Shown piece after piece: positions 52,845 to 63,007 of a stretch of DNA of 64,000 bases. The translations under genes were made by a program, and so were the position numbers. The stretch comes from Streptomyces cellulosae (GTDB lineage: Bacteria > Actinomycetota > Actinomycetes > Streptomycetales > Streptomycetaceae): assembly GCA_014655195.1 (NCBI GenBank), contig BNBH01000008.1, positions 217,195 through 281,194 of the forward strand, read 5' to 3'. How positions within the stretch are numbered: position 1 is the first letter of the stretch; every line of letters begins with the position of its first letter. The notes under the pieces are model-generated. The model was not told the origin of the DNA and ran no database searches. It worked only from the letters and a program-made list of their open reading frames with translations.

Positions 52845-52867
52845 CCGCGGCAACTTATGAGCCGCGG
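52845..52867. repeat. Inverted repeat in the divergent xylan promoter
   Basis: CCGCGGC (52845-52851) and GCCGCGG (52861-52867) flank nine bases. It lies between the CGAAA palindrome and the esterase side of the gap. Function unknown. Confidence 0.4.
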
Positions 52868-52974
52868 TAAGCGCTGTCAATGGGTGGTGCGCAGGCGACT
52901 TTTGCTACGTCACGGCCGCACGGAAGTCCGGAACGGACCGGTGTGGAACCGGGCCGAGATCTGTTACCGTCCAC

Positions 52975-52983
52975 CGAAATTTC
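52975..52983. promoter_or_regulatory. Second CGAAA/TTTC motif before the esterase
   Basis: CGAAATTTC is a shortened version of the palindrome at 52817, 58 bases before the esterase GTG. It may allow the same regulator to control the plus-strand gene. Confidence 0.4.
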
Positions 52984-53040
52984 CTGCGGCACGCCCGCAA
53001 CGATCGGGGGTGCCGTCCGTCCGATCCTGCGAGGTGCCGC

Positions 53041-54033
53041 GTGCCCGCGTTCGACCTGCCCCCGGCCGACCTGGAGCGCTACCGCCCGGACGTCGCCGAA
53101 CCGGCGGACTTCGACGGTTTCTGGAAGCGCACGCTGGGGGAGGCGGCGGACGCGGGCGACGCGCTGGTCTCCGCCCAGCCGGTGGACAACGGGCTGCGGC
53201 TGACGGAGACCTGGGACGTGACGTTCCGCGGTTTCGCGGGCGATCCGGTGCGGGGGTGGTTCAGCCGTCCGGCCGGGGCGGGCGAACCCCTTCCGGCGGT
53301 GGTGGAGTTCGCCGGGTACGGGCGCGGACGGGGTCTCCCCCACGAGCGGCTCACCTGGGTCAACGCCGGGTACGCGCATCTGCTGATGGACAACCGGGGC
53401 CAGGGCGACCAGTACGGGTGCGGCGGGGACACCCCCGACCCGCACGCCGGAGCGCCCGGCGGTCCCGGACCGGCCGCGCGGGGCCTGCTCGATCCGCACG
53501 ACCACCACTACCGCCGGCTGATCACCGACGCGGTGCGCGCGGTGGAGGCGGTGCGCGCGCTCCCCGGCGTGGACGCCTCCCGGGTCGCGGCGGTGGGCAA
53601 CAGCCAGGGCGGGGGCGTCGCGCTGGCGGTCGCGGGCCTGGTGCCGGACCTCGCGGCGGTCCTGGTCACGGCGCCCTTCCTGTGCGGGATCCGGCGCGCG
53701 CTGGACCTCACGGACGCCTCCCCGTACGGCGAGATCGGCGCGTACCTCGCCGTGCACCGGGGCGCGGAGGAGGCGGCCTACCGCACGCTGTCCTACGTGG
53801 AGGGCGTCTCCTTCGCCCGCCGCGCCCAGGCGCCCGCGCACTTCGGGGTGGGCCTGCGCGACACGGTGTGCCCGCCGAGCGGGGCGTACGCGGCGTACAA
53901 CCGGTACGCGGAACTGGCGGGCGGCCAGGAGGAGAAGGTCCTGCACGCCTACCCGTTCAACGGGCATGAGGGCGGGGACGCGGTGCATGTGCGGCGGCAA
54001 CTGGAGTGGCTGCGGGGGGTGTTGGGGGCGTGA
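53041..54033 (+). CDS. Acetylxylan esterase, CE7 (AXE1) family
   Basis: A 330-residue alpha/beta hydrolase that removes acetyl groups from xylo-oligosaccharides. The triad is Ser188 in VGNSQGGG, Asp274 in LRDTVCPPSG and His309 in FNGHEGGD; RGQGDQ at about residue 120 is the family signature (RGQ). PVRGWFSRPAG and VEFAGYGRGRG are also typical. No signal peptide, so it works on imported oligosaccharides, upstream of GH67 and GH39. GTG 53041 has GAGG six bases upstream. It is divergent from the importer operon. Confidence 0.94.
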   Translation: MPAFDLPPADLERYRPDVAEPADFDGFWKRTLGEAADAGDALVSAQPVDNGLRLTETWDVTFRGFAGDPVRGWFSRPAGAGEPLPAVVEFAGYGRGRGLPHERLTWVNAGYAHLLMDNRGQGDQYGCGGDTPDPHAGAPGGPGPAARGLLDPHDHHYRRLITDAVRAVEAVRALPGVDASRVAAVGNSQGGGVALAVAGLVPDLAAVLVTAPFLCGIRRALDLTDASPYGEIGAYLAVHRGAEEAAYRTLSYVEGVSFARRAQAPAHFGVGLRDTVCPPSGAYAAYNRYAELAGGQEEKVLHAYPFNGHEGGDAVHVRRQLEWLRGVLGA

Positions 54034-54256
54034 GTGCACCGGGTCCGGTGAGGGGGACCGCGCGGCAGAGCAGCAGGCCGCGCAGTTCGGAGCGGGCCAG
54101 TGTGTCGGGGCGGGCGGGGGTGACGGCGCCCGCGGTCAGGGCGAGGCCGGCCGCCGGTAACGTGGCGAGGACGCAGACGAGGACCACGAACAGGGCCCGG
54201 TCGCCCGTGCGTCGGGCCGCCCTCGCGCCGGCGCGGTCGCGTGGTGACGTGGTCAT
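53957..54256 (-). pseudogene. Signal-peptide-like remnant of a CebR-controlled gene
   Basis: A 99-codon frame that starts ATG 54256 with GGGAG four bases upstream. Its N-terminus is a convincing export signal: basic MTTSPRDRAGARAARRTGDR, then FVVLVCVLATLPAAGLALTAGA. After that the sequence is Pro/Ala-rich, shows no domain, and runs into the antisense of the CE7 esterase. A well-formed promoter and a perfect CebR-type operator lie upstream. I read it as the surviving start of a secreted cellulase or similar enzyme whose body was deleted; a genuine short membrane protein is the alternative. Confidence 0.5.
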
Positions 54257-54334
54257 GACACTCCCGTCCGCGACTGTGGGGGCGGACGAGGTGGCGGCGC
54301 CCCGGCGACGGGTTCCGGTCCGCCACGCTCAACA

Positions 54335-54348
54335 TGGGAGCGCTCCCA
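54335..54348 (-). promoter_or_regulatory. CebR-type operator
   Basis: TGGGAGCGCTCCCA is a perfect 14-bp palindrome identical to the consensus bound by CebR, the LacI-family cellobiose repressor of Streptomyces. It lies 18 bases downstream of a -10 hexamer on the minus strand, overlapping the early transcribed region, and 79 bases upstream of ATG 54256. Confidence 0.85.
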
Positions 54349-54365
54349 CCTCGTCCGTGGAAGGG

Positions 54366-54394
54366 ACGGTAGCGCCGGGGAGCGGGGATGTAAA
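54366..54394 (-). promoter_or_regulatory. Promoter of the CebR-controlled remnant
   Basis: On the minus strand TTTACA (54394-54389) is followed after exactly 17 bases by TACCGT (54371-54366), a good -35/-10 pair. It reads toward the CebR operator and the signal-peptide frame. Confidence 0.7.
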
Positions 54395-54443
54395 CGGTTA
54401 CCGCGCGTATCGGCCGCGGAGGCGGGTGCGGTCCGGGAACGCC

Positions 54444-54479
54444 CGAGGGCCGCATCCCCGCGCGGGGATGCGGCCCTCG
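54444..54479 (-). terminator. Perfect 16-bp hairpin after acnA
   Basis: Arms 54444-54459 and 54464-54479 are perfect complements around GCGC; the whole 36 bases are palindromic. It lies 18 bases past the acnA stop. Confidence 0.88.
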
Positions 54480-54497
54480 ACCGATCTGCTGGGGTGC

Positions 54498-57319
<2,822 letters not shown>

Positions 57320-57351
57320 CTCGCGTGGCGACCGCGGTGCGCCTCGGCAGA

Positions 57352-57369
57352 TATCTCGATGTCGAGATA
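57352..57369. promoter_or_regulatory. 18-bp palindrome before acnA
   Basis: TATCTCGATGTCGAGATA has perfect 8-bp arms around TG. It lies 131 bases upstream of acnA. Its core ATCTC-N6-GAGAT has the same outer bases and spacing as the palindrome at the murA promoter (57978-57993). Confidence 0.75.
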
Positions 57370-57524
57370 ACTCTAGTACACGGGGGCGGAATGGTCATGC
57401 CCGGGTTCCGGTGTGGCCCCTGGGCGCGCCTTCACCCTTCCCTCCTTTGCTCCTCCCACCCTCCCGCCGGGGGCGGCCGGGCGCCACGGCTGGCACGGCC
57501 GGAGAGCGCCGCGCCCCGAGGGTG

Positions 57525-57600
57525 CCCCGCCCGGACGGCACCGCCGCACCCGGGCGGCACCGCCCCGCCCGGACGGCACCGCCCCGCCCGGACGGCGCCG
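57525..57600. repeat. Four tandem copies of a 19-bp GC-rich unit
   Basis: CCCCGCCCGGACGGCACCG occurs at 57525-57543 and 57563-57581, with a degenerate copy at 57544-57562 and a one-base variant at 57582-57600. The block is noncoding as far as I can tell; open frames across it have no ribosome site or family resemblance. It may vary in copy number between strains. Confidence 0.85.
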
Positions 57601-57708
57601 CCGCACCGGCGGCTGTCATGGGTTGTCATGGCTGCGGCGGACCGGGGTAACCGACTGAGGCACAGTCAGTCACGGCAGGCCCGGGCGGGCCCGAGCAGGG
57701 AGACGAGG

Positions 57709-57912
57709 ATGCCCCTCACGTTCCGCAAGAGCTTCCGGATCCTTCCGGGAGTGCGGCTGAACATCAACAAAAAGTCGTGGTCCATCACCACCGGCGGCGG
57801 GAAGAACGGACCCCGGTACACACGGAGCAGCACGGGACGACGTACGACATCGATGGATTTGCCCGGACCTTTCGGGTGGCGGCGCACCACCCGCAGCCGC
57901 CGGACCAGCTGA
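57709..57912 (+). CDS. DUF4236 family small protein
   Basis: A 67-residue protein. The N-terminal MPLTFRKSFRILPGVRLNIN is the DUF4236 signature (F-R-K-S-x-x-I-x-P-G-V-R-L-N), followed by the SWSITTGG strand and a basic tail. Function unknown; the family is small, basic and beta-rich. ATG 57709 follows GGGAG with six bases spacing. It lies alone between acnA and murA, downstream of the tandem repeat, and the 93 bases after it hold the murA promoter. Confidence 0.75.
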   Translation: MPLTFRKSFRILPGVRLNINKKSWSITTGGGKNGPRYTRSSTGRRTTSMDLPGPFGWRRTTRSRRTS

Positions 57913-57977
57913 TGGTCGGGGGACATTGACATCACATCATCCGACTGTCACCCGAATGGACCCCCCGAAGAGGTGCC

Positions 57978-57993
57978 ATCTCATATCTGAGAT
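57978..57993. promoter_or_regulatory. Operator-like palindrome on the murA promoter
   Basis: ATCTCATATCTGAGAT has ATCTCA/TGAGAT arms and abuts the -10 hexamer TAGCCT (57993-57998), where a bound protein would block RNA polymerase. The HTH domain fused to this MurA is an obvious candidate. It shares ATCTC-N6-GAGAT with the acnA palindrome. Confidence 0.65.
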
Positions 57994-58005
57994 AGCCTCA
58001 ACCCC
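57993..58005 (+). promoter_or_regulatory. Leaderless-type promoter of murA
   Basis: TAGCCT (57993-57998) fits TANNNT, and seven bases separate it from ATG 58006. There is no ribosome-binding site near the ATG, so a leaderless mRNA is likely. Confidence 0.55.
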
Positions 58006-59535
58006 ATGGCAGACGACTACCTCGTACGCATCGGTAAGCTCATCCGTGACGCAAGGCAGCACCGCGGCTGGACACAGACCCAGCTCGCAGAGGCTCTGGG
58101 CACCAGCCAGAGCGCCGTCAACCGGATCGAGCGCGGCAACCAGAACATCAGCCTTGAGATGATCGCCCGCATCGGCGAGGCGCTGGACAGTGAGATCGTC
58201 TCCCTCGGCTACGCCGGTCCGATGCATCTGCGTGTGGTGGGCGGCCGCCGGCTCTCCGGCGCCATCGACGTGAAGACGAGCAAGAACGCGTGCGTGGCAC
58301 TGCTGTGCGCCTCGCTGCTCAACAGCGGGCGCACGGTGCTGCGCCGCGTCGCCCGCATCGAGGAGGTGTACCGCCTCCTGGAGGTGCTGAACTCCATCGG
58401 CGTGCGCACCCGCTGGATCAACGACGGCGTCGACCTGGAGATCGTGCCGCCGGCCGAACTGGACCTCGCGGCGATCGACGCGGAGGCGGCCCGCCGTACG
58501 CGCTCCATCATCATGTTCCTCGGCCCGCTGCTGCACCGCCTGGACCGCTTCATGCTGCCGTACGCCGGCGGCTGCGACCTCGGCACGCGCACGGTGGAGC
58601 CGCACATGATCGCGCTGCGCCGGTTCGGCCTGGACATCGCGGCCACGGAGGGCCAGTACCACGCGGTCGTCGACCGCGCCGTCGCCCCGGACCGTCCGAT
58701 CGTGCTGACCGAGCGCGGGGACACCGTCACCGAGAACGCGCTGCTGGCCGCCGCGCGGCACGACGGCACGACCGTCATCCGCAACGCGTCCTCCAACTAC
58801 ATGGTGCAGGACCTGTGCTTCTTCCTGGAGGCGCTGGGCGTCAAGGTCGACGGCATCGGCACGACGACGCTGACCGTGCACGGCGTGCCGAAGATCGACG
58901 TGGACGTCGACTACTCCCCCTCCGAGGACCCGGTCGAGGCGATGAGCCTGGTCGCGGCCGCGGTGGTGACGGAGTCGGAGCTGACGGTCCGCCGGGTGCC
59001 GATCGAGTTCCTGGAGATCGAGCTGGCGGTCCTGGAGGAGATGGGCCTCGACCACGACCGCACGCCGGAGTACTTCGCCGACAACGGCCGCACCCGGCTG
59101 GTGGACCTGACGGTCCGGCCCTCCAAGCTGGAAGCGCCGATCGACAAGATCCACCCGATGCCGTTCCCGGGCCTGAACATCGACAACGTGCCGTTCTTCG
59201 CGGCGATCGCGGCGGTGGCGCAGGGCAAGACGCTGATCCACGACTGGGTCTACGACAACCGCGCCATCTACCTGACCGACCTCAACCGCCTCGGCGGCCG
59301 CCTGCAGTTGCTCGACCCGCACCGCGTCCTGGTCGAGGGCCCGACCCGCTGGCGCGCGGCGGAGATGATGTGCCCGCCGGCCCTGCGCCCGGCCGTCGTC
59401 GTCCTGCTCGCCATGATGGCGGCGGAGGGGACGTCGGTGCTGCGGAACGTGTACGTCATCAACCGGGGGTACGAGGACCTGGCGGAGCGGCTGAACTCGA
59501 TCGGGGCGCAGATCGAGATTTTCCGGGACATCTGA
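58006..59535 (+). CDS. murA: HTH-fused UDP-GlcNAc 1-carboxyvinyltransferase
   Basis: A 509-residue fusion. Residues about 5-65 are a Cro/C1-type helix-turn-helix (IRDARQHRGWTQTQLAEALG, SQSAVNRIERGNQNIS). Residues about 72-509 are MurA, which adds enolpyruvate from PEP to UDP-GlcNAc in the first committed step of peptidoglycan synthesis. Active-site residues appear intact: Lys93-Asn94 in KTSKNACVAL and Cys190 in YAGGCDLGTRTVEPH. Plain MurA is about 420-430 residues; the extra ~70 are the DNA-binding domain. It lies beside acnA, divergent, with an operator-like palindrome on its own -10. It is equivalent to the second murA of S. coelicolor (SCO5998, recollection). Autoregulation is inferred. 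Confidence 0.93.
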   Translation: MADDYLVRIGKLIRDARQHRGWTQTQLAEALGTSQSAVNRIERGNQNISLEMIARIGEALDSEIVSLGYAGPMHLRVVGGRRLSGAIDVKTSKNACVALLCASLLNSGRTVLRRVARIEEVYRLLEVLNSIGVRTRWINDGVDLEIVPPAELDLAAIDAEAARRTRSIIMFLGPLLHRLDRFMLPYAGGCDLGTRTVEPHMIALRRFGLDIAATEGQYHAVVDRAVAPDRPIVLTERGDTVTENALLAAARHDGTTVIRNASSNYMVQDLCFFLEALGVKVDGIGTTTLTVHGVPKIDVDVDYSPSEDPVEAMSLVAAAVVTESELTVRRVPIEFLEIELAVLEEMGLDHDRTPEYFADNGRTRLVDLTVRPSKLEAPIDKIHPMPFPGLNIDNVPFFAAIAAVAQGKTLIHDWVYDNRAIYLTDLNRLGGRLQLLDPHRVLVEGPTRWRAAEMMCPPALRPAVVVLLAMMAAEGTSVLRNVYVINRGYEDLAERLNSIGAQIEIFRDI

Positions 59536-59560
59536 GAGGCGTAGGACCCGAGGGCGCGGA

Positions 59561-59597
59561 CCTCCTTCCGGCTGCCGTGACGGCGCGAGCCGGGAGG
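59561..59597 (+). terminator. Possible hairpin terminator after murA
   Basis: CCTCC..CCGGCT pairs with AGCCGG.GAGG around an inner GCCG/CGGC stem, with a small bulge. It is 26 bases past the stop. Weaker than the other hairpins here. Confidence 0.5.
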
Positions 59598-59667
59598 GGC
59601 CCCTTGTGTCGGCCGCCGTGGCCGACGGCACAGTGACGTTCTCGCCGCCCCGTGCGCAGGAAAGATC

Positions 59668-60432
59668 ATGAACTTCCGTCCCTCCCCGCGTTCCTGGCTG
59701 GTCCTCGCGCTGCCCGTCGTCGGTGTGCTGGTACTCACGTATGCCGCCACGACGCCCGAGCCGCGCGTGGCCCTGGACTGGCAGGCCGCCGCCGAGCCGT
59801 TGCGGGACGCTCCGCTCCCGTCCGGCGGCACGGCCCAGCTGTCGAAATGCGGGGTGGACGAATGGCCGCGCCCGGAACCCCGGGGCAGGGCCGAGCGGAG
59901 CAGGCACCCCCGACTGACGCTCAGCAGCTGGGGCTACTACGACCCTGGACCGAAGATGCCGGGCGATCCCCGCTTCACCGTTCACGCGACCGTCCGCACG
60001 GGCGACCGCCCGCTGGTGCTCGAGGCCCCGGTGGCCGCGGGCCGGGTCACCGTCGACTTCTACGGCCCCCACGGCGAGGGCGTCCGCGCCTCCGCCCGCG
60101 GTCTCACCGCGACCGTCGTGGACGGCGGTTACCTGGGCAAGCCGCTGGACGTCCCGGCGTCCGGCCGTTTCCGTGTCGATCCCGGCGAGGAGCTGCTCCT
60201 GGAGGTGGAGTTGCCTTCCGGAGCCGTGTGTCCCGGACACAGCCTGCGCGACGTCAGCGCCTGCTCCCCCGAGGGCACCAACGACGCCGCGGACTGCCCG
60301 ATGGTGACACTCACCCTCAGCGACCCGGCGATCCGCGCGTACCGGGCGGGGACGGCGGGCGGTGGTGCGGCGGGGGCCTTCAGCGACCGGCTCGTCGCGG
60401 TGTTCCTCGAGCCGGATGTCTCGCGGGTGTGA
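59668..60432 (+). CDS. Membrane-anchored or secreted unknown protein
   Basis: A 254-residue protein I do not recognise. The N-terminus MNFRPSPRSWLVLALPVVGVLVLTYAA is a signal anchor or signal peptide. The rest looks beta-rich and contains three to four Cys residues (SKCGVDEW, AVCPGHSLRDVSACSPEG, AADCPMVTL) that may form disulfides outside the cell. ATG 59668 has AGGAAAG three to six bases upstream. No operon partners. Confidence 0.7.
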   Translation: MNFRPSPRSWLVLALPVVGVLVLTYAATTPEPRVALDWQAAAEPLRDAPLPSGGTAQLSKCGVDEWPRPEPRGRAERSRHPRLTLSSWGYYDPGPKMPGDPRFTVHATVRTGDRPLVLEAPVAAGRVTVDFYGPHGEGVRASARGLTATVVDGGYLGKPLDVPASGRFRVDPGEELLLEVELPSGAVCPGHSLRDVSACSPEGTNDAADCPMVTLTLSDPAIRAYRAGTAGGGAAGAFSDRLVAVFLEPDVSRV

Positions 60433-60590
60433 GCGGGGCTCGCCCGGTGCCGGCTGGGTCAGCCGTCGGACAGGCTTCGCACGACGAACGTCATGTGCTG
60501 GAGATTCCCAGCTCGTAGCCAGTCCCTCGGGCCACCCGTACCTGTGCTGGTGGTAGGAGCCGACGAGCATCGTCCCCGTTCCCTTCCTGG
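60433..60590. other. Noncoding stretch upstream of the arr relic
   Basis: About 160 bases between the unknown secreted protein and the arr relic. I see no supported gene or clear regulatory site; it may include more degraded coding sequence. Confidence 0.3.
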
Positions 60591-60967
60591 TGTACAAGGA
60601 AGGCGGAATCTCTCTCCCGGGGATCTGCTCGTCCCTGGGCACGCGAGCAACTGGGAGAACGGGCGCGTGTCCCGTCACGTCCATCTCTCCGAGACCCTCG
60701 ACGCCGCCGTCCGGGCGGCCTGGCTCGCCGTCGGGACGGCCCCGGGCGTGTGTACGTCGTCGAGCCGACCTGGGCGCTCGAGGACGATCCCAACGTCACC
60801 GACAAGAAGCTGCCCGGCAACCGACCCGGTCGTACCGCACCGGCGAACCCGTGCGTGTAGTGGTGGCGTTGAAGGCTGGGTCGGGCACTCCCCCGAGCAG
60901 ATCCAGGCCGGTGCGGGACGGGCTCGCCGAGCTTCGGCGGCGGTGGGACGCCACGATTCTGGACTGA
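60591..60967 (+). pseudogene. arr: Rifampin ADP-ribosyltransferase (arr) relic with several frameshifts
   Basis: Arr inactivates rifampicin by ADP-ribosylation using NAD. The family sequence is recognisable but split over all three plus-strand frames: NLSPGDLLVPGHASNW and RHVHLSETLDAAVRAAWLA in one (about 60604-60745), VYVVEPTWALEDDPNVTDKK in a second (about 60752-60815), PTRSYRTGEPVRVVVAL in a third (about 60828-60880), GHSPEQIQ back in the first (about 60888-60911), and RDGLAELRRRWDATILD (about 60917-60967) at the end. At least four frameshifts and a degraded N-terminus mean it cannot be functional, unless sequencing errors are responsible. Confidence 0.8.
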
Positions 60968-61111
60968 ACCCGGGGCGGTGGAGTGCTTCGGCACCGTCCC
61001 CCGCTCCTCTCGTTGGGCGCGGGAACAATCTCCCGCCTGCGCCCCCTCCGTCCCTGGTTGACTCCACGACCTCCCGTATCGGCGTGATCGACGTATGTGA
61101 GCGGAGTTGTC
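60968..61111. other. Upstream region of the symporter operon
   Basis: 144 bases after the arr relic. A TTGACT at about 61058 may be a -35 element for the small membrane gene, but no matching -10 could be fixed. Confidence 0.3.
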
Positions 61112-61375
61112 GTGGAGTTCTACGAGGCGGAGCGTGTGCGGCTGGGGGTGGGGCTGCGGGTCGGTGTGCGGATCGCCGGCGTGTGGCTGGTGTACGTGGC
61201 GGGGGCCGCGCTCGTGCCCGGGGTGTACGGCGTCGGCATTCTCGCGGGCCTGAGTGTTGGGGCGTTGGCCGCCCTAGTGCCGCTGGCCGTCGGGCTGCAC
61301 GGCGTGGTCGTGTACGGGCGGCGGGTCGACGCCGTCGGGGCCGCCGAGGCCGACGACCGGAGGTGGGCGGCGTGA
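61112..61375 (+). CDS. Small membrane partner of the symporter
   Basis: An 87-residue protein with two hydrophobic segments (VGVRIAGVWLVYVAGAALVPGVY and GILAGLSVGALAALVPLAVGLH) and charged ends, resembling the DUF485/DUF4212 small subunits that precede sodium:solute symporters. GTG 61112 is chosen because GGAG lies five bases upstream; the earlier GTG at 61097 has no site. Its stop overlaps the symporter start (GTGA). It probably aids assembly or activity of that transporter. Confidence 0.7.
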   Translation: MEFYEAERVRLGVGLRVGVRIAGVWLVYVAGAALVPGVYGVGILAGLSVGALAALVPLAVGLHGVVVYGRRVDAVGAAEADDRRWAA

Positions 61376-62949
61376 CCGCGTTGCTCGACCCCTCCTCCCG
61401 GTCCCTCGTGTTCGCCGTGTTCTCCGTGTTCGTCGTCATCTGCCTGATGCTGTGCGTCATCACCGGCGCCGACGAGGACGACCGCGCGCTCGTGCGGTCG
61501 GACAGCCGGCGGCTGCGGTCCTGGCAGCAGGGCATCGCGATGGGCGGCGACACGACCACCGTCGCGACCGTCACCGTGCTGGTGGGCATGGTCGCCACGA
61601 CGGGGTTCGACGGGCTCAGCGTCATGCTGGGCAGCATCGTCGGGGTGCTCCTCTTCCTCGTGCTCGTCGTCGAGCCGCTGCGGGCGCACGCCTCGCTGAC
61701 CGCGCCGGACCTGCTGGACGCCCGTGGGAGCGGCGGATCCGGTGTGCGGGTGGCGTGGGGTGTGGTGACGTTGCTGGTCTGTTTCCCTTTGCTGGTCGTG
61801 CAGTTGGTGGTCGTCGGGAATGTGGCCGCTGCCGTGCTCGGGCAGCCCGGCGCGCGGACCGGGTGCATCGTCGTCATCGGGTGTGTGATGACGGCGCTGG
61901 CCGTCAGCGGCGGGATCCGGGGCACGGGGGTGGTGATGATCGTCAAGTCGGCGATCGCGCTGCCCGTGCTGATCGTCGCCGCCTTCCTGGTCCTGCACCG
62001 CTTCGGCGGGGACCTCGGGCGGCTGCTCGACGCGGCCGCCACCGGGTCGGGGGCGGGAGAGGCGTTTCTGCGGCCGGGCGGCTACACCGGTGACGGATGG
62101 GTCGGGGCGGTGAACCGGGTCGGGCAGATCTTCGGCATGACCATGGCCACGCTCGCCATGCCCGCCGTACTGATGCGGGCCATCGCGACGAAGAGCCCGC
62201 GCGGGGCGCGGACCGTCGGCCGGTGGATGCTCGGTGAGCTGGTCCTGCTGTACGGGGCTCTCGCCGTCGTCGGTGTGGGCGCGGCGGCGCTGGTCGGCGG
62301 GGTGCTGCGGGAGGCCGGGCCGTCGGCGCAGGTGTTCACGCCGCTGCTGCTGGGGCGGGCGCTGGACGACGGCGGCCTCCTGGTCGCGGCCCTCGCCTGC
62401 GTGCTGTTCCTCACCGCGCTGGCCGCCGTCGTGGACGTCACCCTGGCCGCCGGGATCACCCTCGGCCGGGACGTACTGGCCGCCGCCTCCGGTGACCGGC
62501 CGGCCGGGCGCCTCGACGGCACCGCGTCACGCTGGTCGGCCGCGCTGACCGGGCTGGCCGCCGCGGCCGTGGCCGTCGTGTGCGCCGACTGGAACCTGGT
62601 CGTCGTCTCCACGCTCTGGCTCGCCCTCTGCGGGGCCGCCCTCGCGCCGGTCCTGCTGTACGCCCTGTACTGGCCCGGCTTCACCGCGCGCGGCGCGCTG
62701 TGGTGCCTGTGGGGAGCGACGGCGGTGTGCGTGGTCGCGCTCGCGGTGTCGCCGTACGCGTCCGGCACGCCGACGTCGATCTGGCCGGGGCACGACTTCC
62801 GGCTGTGGGACGTGACGATTCCGGGGGTGGTGACGGTGCCGACCGGATTCCTCCTGGGGTGGCTGGGCAGCGTCACGGACCGCCGGCGCCGGGCGGGCGG
62901 GGCGGGACGGCCGTCCGGAGTCACTTATTCGCGTGCCGTCGGGCGATGA
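61372..62949 (+). CDS. Sodium:solute symporter (SSS family)
   Basis: A 525-residue membrane carrier with about 13 hydrophobic segments. It fits the sodium:solute symporter family and is closest in layout to cation/acetate (ActP-like) symporters: RSDSRRLRSWQQGIAMGGDTTT, LTAPDLLDARGSG and FGMTMATLAMPAVLMRAIATKSP. It would import a small organic acid with Na+ or H+. GTG 61372 overlaps the stop of the small membrane gene. The substrate is not deducible from sequence. Confidence 0.85.
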   Translation: MTALLDPSSRSLVFAVFSVFVVICLMLCVITGADEDDRALVRSDSRRLRSWQQGIAMGGDTTTVATVTVLVGMVATTGFDGLSVMLGSIVGVLLFLVLVVEPLRAHASLTAPDLLDARGSGGSGVRVAWGVVTLLVCFPLLVVQLVVVGNVAAAVLGQPGARTGCIVVIGCVMTALAVSGGIRGTGVVMIVKSAIALPVLIVAAFLVLHRFGGDLGRLLDAAATGSGAGEAFLRPGGYTGDGWVGAVNRVGQIFGMTMATLAMPAVLMRAIATKSPRGARTVGRWMLGELVLLYGALAVVGVGAAALVGGVLREAGPSAQVFTPLLLGRALDDGGLLVAALACVLFLTALAAVVDVTLAAGITLGRDVLAAASGDRPAGRLDGTASRWSAALTGLAAAAVAVVCADWNLVVVSTLWLALCGAALAPVLLYALYWPGFTARGALWCLWGATAVCVVALAVSPYASGTPTSIWPGHDFRLWDVTIPGVVTVPTGFLLGWLGSVTDRRRRAGGAGRPSGVTYSRAVGR

Positions 62950-63007
62950 GTTCCGGGGGCTGCCACGGTCGTAACCAGTGCACGGACCGACAGCACAGGA
63001 GGACCCC

